Shown: in pieces, positions 59,655-64,000 of the stretch | Position numbering within the stretch: the first letter of the stretch is position 1 | How the letters are laid out: each line of letters begins with the position of its first letter | Source of the DNA: JAUSIF01 sp963711595 | Lineage (GTDB): Bacteria > Pseudomonadota > Alphaproteobacteria > Rhizobiales > Xanthobacteraceae | DNA length: 64,000 bases | Direction of reading: 5' to 3' | Assembly: GCA_963711595.1 (NCBI GenBank) | Contig: CAVQER010000003.1 | Span: 1-64,000, forward strand | Notes under the pieces: model-generated | Told to the model about the DNA's origin: nothing | Database searches by the model: none | What the model saw: the letters and a program-made list of their open reading frames with translations, nothing else | Position numbers and translations under genes: made by a program

Positions 59655-61259
59655 ATGTCCAAGTCTGCGACGCGGGAGGAAGCGGTTGCGTATGCGAAGC
59701 GTCCTGAGTCGACGGGGAAGGTACGCTTCACGCGGCCGATGAACGGGAACGAGTATCTCGACTCGCTGCGCGACGATCGGGAGATTTACGTTTACGGCGA
59801 GCGTGTGAAGGACGTGACGACGCATCCTGCGTTCCGCAACACGGCGCGCATGGTGGCGCGGCTGTACGACGCGATGCACGACCCGAAGCATGCGCCGAAG
59901 CTGATGGTGCCGACGGACACGGGGAACGGGGGCGTCACGCAGGCCTACTTCAAGGCGCCGAAGACGCCGCAGGAGCTGATCCAGGGGCGCGACGCGATCG
60001 CGGAATGGGCGAAGCTTTGTTACGGCTGGCTCGGGCGGGCGCCGGACTACAAGGGATCGTTTCTGGCGACCTTGGGCGCGACGGTCGACTTCTACGCGCC
60101 GTACCAGGAGAACGCGAAGCGCTGGTACCAGTTCAGCCAGGAACGGGTGCCGTTCGTGAACCACGCGATCATCCACCCGCCGGTGGACCGCAATCTGCCG
60201 CCGGAGAAGGTGGGCGACGTCTATGTGCACGTGGAGAAGGAGACGGACGCGGGGCTGATCATGTCCGGCGCCAAGGTGGTGGCGACGGGGTCTGCGCTCA
60301 CGAACTACACCTTCATCGCGCACCATGGTCTGATTCCGGTGGGCGACAAGAGCTTTGCGGCGATCTTCATGGTGCCGACGGGAGCGCCGGGGGTGAAGTT
60401 CATCTGCCGCGCGTCCTACGAGATGACCTCGACGGCGATGGGGAGCGCGTTCGACTATCCGCTGTCGTCGCGGCTGGACGAGAACGACGCGGTGTTGATC
60501 CTCGATAAGGTGCTGGTGCCGTGGGAGAACGTGTTCGTCTACGGCGACATCGAGAAGGCGAACAACTTCTTCCCGCGCACCGGGTTCCTGCCGCGGCTGT
60601 TCGTGCACGCCTGCACGCGGCTCGCGATCAAGCTCGACTTTATCGCCGGCCTGCTCCTGAAGGCGGTGGAAGCGGCCGGCACCAAGGACTATCGCGGGGT
60701 GCAGGCCAACGTCGGCGAGGTGCTGGTGTGGCGCAACATGTTCTGGGGTCTCACCGAAGCGATGGTGAAGAACCCAAAACCCTGGGTCGGGGACTATCTG
60801 CTGCCCGACATCGAGCCGGGCAGCGCCTACCACGTGCTGTCGAGCATGGCCTACACGAAGATCAAGTACATCATCGAGCAGACGGTGGCCTCGGGCCTGA
60901 TCTTCCTCACCTCATCGAACCGCGACTTCAAGAACGCGGAGATCCGTCCCTATATCGACAAGTACATGCGCGGCTCGAACGGCTACACGGCGGTCGACCG
61001 GGCGAAGCTCCTGAAGCTCCTGTGGGACGCGATCGGGACCGAGTTCGGGGGACGGCATGAGCTCTACGAGATCAACTACGGGGGCTCCTCGGAGGAGATC
61101 CGCCGCTACGTCCTGTTCGGGGCGCAGGCGAGCGGACGCGCGGCAGAGCTCACGGGCTTCGCCGAGCAGTGCATGGCCGAATACGACATCGACGGCTGGA
61201 AGGTCCCGGACCTGAAAGACCCGGACGAACTCAGCTACCACGTGATGCGTAAGAAGTAG
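59655..61259 (+). CDS. HpaB-family flavin-dependent (4-hydroxyphenylacetate 3-hydroxylase-type) monooxygenase
   Basis: A 534-residue oxygenase component of the two-component HpaB family. It has RPMNGNEYLDSLRDDREIYV, ARLYDAMHDPKHAPKLMVPT, WYQFSQERVPFVNHAIIHPP, GAKVVATGSALTNYTFIAHH and RASYEMTSTAMGSAFDYPLS. The acyl-CoA-dehydrogenase-like core and an ordered C-terminal helix set (ASGRAAELTGFAEQCMAEYD) are present. It uses FADH2 supplied by a reductase (HpaC) that is not adjacent. Start ATG 59655 follows GGGAGGG. Codon choice is more uniformly GC-ending than in flanking genes. Relatives hydroxylate phenols, pyrroles and halogenated aromatics. It lies between two Liv importers, hinting at aromatic substrate supply. 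Confidence 0.92.
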   Translation: MSKSATREEAVAYAKRPESTGKVRFTRPMNGNEYLDSLRDDREIYVYGERVKDVTTHPAFRNTARMVARLYDAMHDPKHAPKLMVPTDTGNGGVTQAYFKAPKTPQELIQGRDAIAEWAKLCYGWLGRAPDYKGSFLATLGATVDFYAPYQENAKRWYQFSQERVPFVNHAIIHPPVDRNLPPEKVGDVYVHVEKETDAGLIMSGAKVVATGSALTNYTFIAHHGLIPVGDKSFAAIFMVPTGAPGVKFICRASYEMTSTAMGSAFDYPLSSRLDENDAVLILDKVLVPWENVFVYGDIEKANNFFPRTGFLPRLFVHACTRLAIKLDFIAGLLLKAVEAAGTKDYRGVQANVGEVLVWRNMFWGLTEAMVKNPKPWVGDYLLPDIEPGSAYHVLSSMAYTKIKYIIEQTVASGLIFLTSSNRDFKNAEIRPYIDKYMRGSNGYTAVDRAKLLKLLWDAIGTEFGGRHELYEINYGGSSEEIRRYVLFGAQASGRAAELTGFAEQCMAEYDIDGWKVPDLKDPDELSYHVMRKK

Positions 61260-61268
61260 TCGCGGCGA

Positions 61269-62282
61269 CTACTGCTGGCGCACGGCAGGATTGACGAACC
61301 CGCCTGTCTCCTTCGCGGCTTCGGGACGTCGTGCCGGAGCTTGACGCTCAGCGTCAGGCGCGGGCGAGCCCTTCACGGTCGCTGAAACGGAACGTGCATA
61401 CGGGTTGACGAATCCGCCACCCGAACCATTGACGCTACTAGCGCGATCCATTGGAACCTCACTCCTCTGGGCGACGGCCGCTGCCGGCTGCGCCCCTACT
61501 GAACGAGCGGCCGGATTATAGAAGCCACCCGCGCTCATTGGTTTTTCGACATGAACTGCCATCGGACGCTCACTCTCGAGACCGAGGTACGCTTGCTGAA
61601 TAACCTTGTCTTCCTCGATCTCCGCAGCCGATCCCGAACGGACGATGCGTCCGTTCTCCAGAACGTGGACCTGATCCGCGAGCCGCAGGCTCTGGTGCAC
61701 GTTTTGCTCGACGAGCACCACCGCCTGTCCGCCACGCGTTATTGTACGCAGAACTAAAAATAAATCCTTAACCAAACGAGGGCTGAGCCCAAGCGAAGGC
61801 TCGTCTAGCAACAGAATTTTCGGCTCGGACATGAGCGCGCGGCCGATCGCCAGCATTTGCTGCTCACCGCCGCTCATGGTTTTGGCGAGCTGTCCGCGGC
61901 GTTCCGCCAGGCGCGGGAACAATTCGAGCATGCGCTCGAGTTGCGCCGCCTCGTCTCCGCGGGCGCGTTCGGTGTAGGCCCCCAAGCGAAGGTTTTCGAT
62001 TACGGTCATTTCACCGAAGAGGCGACGGCCTTCCGGGACCAGAGCGATCCCGGCCGCGACGATCCTGTGCGGCGGCACCTGCTCGATCTGCCGACCCTCG
62101 AACAGAATCTTGCCGCCCGGCCGCGGACGCACGAGACCGGCGATTGTCTTCAGAAGGGTTGTCTTGCCCGCGCCGTTCGCACCCAAAATGACCGTGGTAC
62201 GCCCGGCCTCCGCATCGAGCGTAACGTCGTGCAACGCTTCGTGCTTGCCGTAGGCAACGCTGATGCGCTCAAGCCGCAGCAT
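61269..62282 (-). CDS. livF: LivF-type ABC ATPase with a C-terminal triple GGF(V/Y)NP repeat extension
   Basis: A 337-residue protein. Residues 1 to about 237 are a LivF ATPase: Walker A GANGAGKTT, IALVPEGRRLFGEMTVIENL, signature MSGGEQQMLAIGRALMSEPK, Walker B ILLLDEPSLGLSP, and VEQNVHQSLRLADQVHVLEN. After the usual end (QQAYLGLE) come about 95 extra residues rich in Ala, Pro and Ser, with three copies of one motif: GGFYNPAARSVG, GGFVNPYARSVS and GGFVNPAVRQQ at the very end. The LivF at 56259 has no such tail. Such a low-complexity tail with a repeated aromatic-Asn-Pro core could be a docking or regulatory element. Start ATG 62282 overlaps the livG stop; upstream frame is open. Confidence 0.9.
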   Translation of the reverse strand: MLRLERISVAYGKHEALHDVTLDAEAGRTTVILGANGAGKTTLLKTIAGLVRPRPGGKILFEGRQIEQVPPHRIVAAGIALVPEGRRLFGEMTVIENLRLGAYTERARGDEAAQLERMLELFPRLAERRGQLAKTMSGGEQQMLAIGRALMSEPKILLLDEPSLGLSPRLVKDLFLVLRTITRGGQAVVLVEQNVHQSLRLADQVHVLENGRIVRSGSAAEIEEDKVIQQAYLGLESERPMAVHVEKPMSAGGFYNPAARSVGAQPAAAVAQRSEVPMDRASSVNGSGGGFVNPYARSVSATVKGSPAPDAERQAPARRPEAAKETGGFVNPAVRQQ

Positions 62283-63012
62283 CGTCAACTCCGAGATAGG
62301 CACGCATGACCTCGGTGTCGGAAAGCACCGCTTCCGGCGTCCCTTCGGCGATCTTTTCGCCGGCGTTCATGACGACCACCTTATCACAAAGGGCACGGAT
62401 GGCCTCCATGACGTGCTCGATCATGACGATGGTTATTCCTTCCCTTCGAATCTGACGAATGAGATCGATTCCGATGCGAAGCTCAGTCGGATTGAGCCCC
62501 GCTAACCATTCGTCAAGAAGGAGCAGTTGCGGCCGCGTCGCCAGCGCGCGGGCGAGCTCGATCCGCTTTTGGTCGATGTAGGTCAGCTGTGAAGCGAACA
62601 GTCCGGCACGCCCGGCCATGCCGACGCGTACAAGGAGGGCGTCTGCTTCATGTCCGGCCTTTGTCGGCGTTGTCGGATCCGATCCGAACATGCGTCCGAG
62701 CATGACATTCTCTCGCGTCGTCATGTGCGGCAATACGCGGACGAGCTGGAACGTGCGCGCGATGCGCGCACGGCACACTTGGTAGGATTGCGAGCCGATG
62801 ATCTCACGACCGCCGAAACGAACCGAACCTTTGTCGGCAGTGAGTTCGGCCGTAATCAAGTTGAGGACGGTGGTCTTTCCCGATCCGTTCGGGCCGATCA
62901 GACCGAAGATCGAGCCCTCAGGAATGTCGAAGGAAATGTCGCGTACGGCCACGAGGCCCCCGAAGGCTTTGCGCAGTCCGTTCACGCTGAGGAGGACGCC
63001 GCTGTTTGCCAT
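62269..63012 (-). CDS. livG: Branched-chain amino acid-type ABC ATPase LivG (second Liv system)
   Basis: A 247-residue ATPase: Walker A GPNGSGKTT, LIGPNGSGKTTVLNLITAEL, ARIARTFQLVRVLPHMTTRE, the LivG-style YIDQKRIELARALATRPQLL, Walker B LLLLDEWLAGLNPTELRIGI (Trp in place of Pro after Asp-Glu), and VMIEHVMEAIRALCDKVVVM. Start ATG 63012 overlaps the livM stop (ATGA). The DEWLAGLN variant is seen in the LivG family. It overlaps livF by 14 bases at its 3' end. Confidence 0.93.
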   Translation of the reverse strand: MANSGVLLSVNGLRKAFGGLVAVRDISFDIPEGSIFGLIGPNGSGKTTVLNLITAELTADKGSVRFGGREIIGSQSYQVCRARIARTFQLVRVLPHMTTRENVMLGRMFGSDPTTPTKAGHEADALLVRVGMAGRAGLFASQLTYIDQKRIELARALATRPQLLLLDEWLAGLNPTELRIGIDLIRQIRREGITIVMIEHVMEAIRALCDKVVVMNAGEKIAEGTPEAVLSDTEVMRAYLGVDDAAA

Positions 63013-63971
63013 CACTGGGCCTCCGCGCCCGCGCGCGCGCCCCGGGTGCGCCAGGAATGATGGAGCCGCAGCAAGAGACGCGTGACGCCGCCTGGGAGGA
63101 AGTAGACGATGACGACGAAGCAAAGTCCGAGCACGATGCTGAAGTGATGCGGGAAAGTACCGGCCAGGTACTCGGATAGGAGCACCAGCGGCACAGCACC
63201 GACCGCGGGCCCCCATGCGCGGCCAGGGCCGCCGAGCAAGGCCGCGATCAAGACCTGAAACGACCACGTGTTGTTGAACGCGATGCTGGCGTCGACATAG
63301 GGATAGCGAAGCGCGAGCACCGCGCCGACAAGCCCCATCACGGCGGCCGAAAGCGCGAAGCAAACGACCTTGACGAGAGTCGTGTTTACTCCGGTGTGAC
63401 GGGCGACGGTCTCGTCCTCGCCGATCGCCCGCAGCGCAAAGCCCAGCCGGCTTTGGCTAACGAACCAGCTGCCGACGATCGCGACCAGCGCGATAGCCAA
63501 CAGCGTTTGATAGATCGCAATATTCGAGACGTCAGTGAAGATATAACGAGACACCGTCCGGTTGATTTTGATCTCCCACCAGTTCAGCACCTGGTGGATG
63601 AGCTCGGTCAGACCGAACGTGAATACGACGAAATACACGCCGCGCAGGCGCAGTGTGGAAAGGCCTACGAGCAGGGCTATCAGGAAGGCTACGAGTCCGG
63701 CAGCTGCGATAGCGACGGGGACCGGAACGTAGACGTGGGTGACCGCGAGCACGTAAATGCCAATGCCGAAGAAGGACGCGGTCGCGAGAGAAATGTAGCG
63801 CGTCGCACCGGAAAAGAACGACCACGCGGTCGCGAGCGCCACATTGGCGTAGAGCAAGAGGCACAGCGAAATCACGTAGCCGGACGCATAGAGCGGTACG
63901 AGCGCAAGCACGACAGTGCCGAGCGCGGTCAGCGCCGCCGCTCGCCAATGATGTTTGACAAGCTCACGCAC
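63012..63971 (-). CDS. livM: Branched-chain amino acid-type ABC permease LivM (second Liv system)
   Basis: A 319-residue permease with about nine helices: VLALVPLYASGYVISLCLLL, ISLATASFFGIGIYVLAVTH, STLRLRGVYFVVFTFGLTEL, then ALRAIGEDETVARHTGVNTT (the LivM cytosolic loop) and ALLGGPGRAWGPAVGAVPLV. The start is a GTG at 63971 that overlaps the livH end. Its sequence is clearly different from the LivM at 54332, so the two systems are distinct and not a local duplication. Confidence 0.93.
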   Translation of the reverse strand: MRELVKHHWRAAALTALGTVVLALVPLYASGYVISLCLLLYANVALATAWSFFSGATRYISLATASFFGIGIYVLAVTHVYVPVPVAIAAAGLVAFLIALLVGLSTLRLRGVYFVVFTFGLTELIHQVLNWWEIKINRTVSRYIFTDVSNIAIYQTLLAIALVAIVGSWFVSQSRLGFALRAIGEDETVARHTGVNTTLVKVVCFALSAAVMGLVGAVLALRYPYVDASIAFNNTWSFQVLIAALLGGPGRAWGPAVGAVPLVLLSEYLAGTFPHHFSIVLGLCFVVIVYFLPGGVTRLLLRLHHSWRTRGARAGAEAQ

Positions 63972-64000
63972 GGGTGAACAACCCCGTCGGCCGCACCAGC
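63964..64000 (-). CDS. livH: LivH-type permease, C-terminal fragment at window edge
   Basis: The last codons before the stop at 63964-63966 read LVRPTGLFTRA, the typical LivH/LivM tail (R-P-x-G-L-F). The gene continues beyond the window. Its end overlaps the GTG start of livM by eight bases. Identification relies on the tail motif plus the position before livM, livG and livF. Confidence 0.75.
   Translation of the reverse strand, partial: LVRPTGLFTRA

Noticed and set aside
59601..60833. A 410-codon minus-strand open frame opposite the HpaB-family gene
   Set aside because: Produced by the very high third-position GC of the sense gene; its translation is Arg/His/Val-rich without similarity.
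1..64000. CRISPR arrays, tRNA or rRNA genes, insertion sequences, phage or toxin-antitoxin genes
   Set aside because: None seen: no regularly spaced repeats, transposase or integrase motifs, or cloverleaf-like sequences were noticed on reading both strands.

Overview
The window reads as a high-GC alphaproteobacterial chromosome segment, most like a Hyphomicrobiales soil or freshwater heterotroph (Bradyrhizobium/Xanthobacteraceae type). This is inferred from gene content: TRAP, Bug and Liv importers beside LLM flavin monooxygenases and amidohydrolases, a mur-box-like site before mntH, and a KorAB enzyme with a GltD-like partner. I saw no rRNA, tRNA, CRISPR array, insertion sequence, phage gene or origin. 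Several genes carry single-base frameshifts whose reading continues cleanly in the next frame. These look like uncorrected sequencing indels or very recent mutations.

Layout. 1-2.7 kb: minus-strand Gfo/Idh dehydrogenase - DUF993 aldolase-like protein - Bug/TctC binding protein. 2.8-6 kb: mntH, a D-2-hydroxyacid dehydrogenase and a TetR regulator. 6.2-11.6 kb: a tungstate/molybdate block (tupB-tupC-tupA, a molbindin, and a FecBCD-type importer). 11.6-13 kb: DUF427 and a leaderless NMT1-like protein. 13.3-18.8 kb: TRAP importer with an alpha/beta hydrolase and an M24-fold protein. 19-23.3 kb: second TRAP importer with two tandem binding proteins. 23.5-29.4 kb: three MetE-like methyltransferases around a LigM-like aminomethyltransferase, plus an esterase. 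29.5-32.3 kb: SDR - LLM monooxygenase - hydrolase operon. 32.4-35.5 kb: a PHP-UvrD helicase fusion. 35.5-40.5 kb: class III aminotransferase and TAXI-type TRAP system, heavily frameshifted. 40.5-47.3 kb: a seven-gene overlapping operon (ABC importer with two permeases, two amidohydrolases, Rieske ferredoxin, SRPBCC) and its divergent binding protein. 47.3-53.1 kb: SDR and a KorAB/FAD-FeS 2-oxoacid oxidoreductase. 53.1-64 kb: two branched-chain-type (Liv) ABC systems flanking an HpaB-family flavin monooxygenase.

Together the genes suggest an uptake-and-degradation region. Each importer sits with one or a few enzymes (hydrolases, flavin monooxygenases, amidohydrolases, methyl transfer proteins), consistent with scavenging diverse carboxylated, aromatic or methoxylated compounds; no substrate can be fixed from sequence alone. 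The observations I rate highest are the MetE/LigM methyl-transfer island, the seven-gene amidohydrolase-Rieske-ABC operon, a triplicated GGF(V/Y)NP peptide motif on the C-terminus of one LivF ATPase, and a strong hairpin directly after each of five operonic binding-protein genes.
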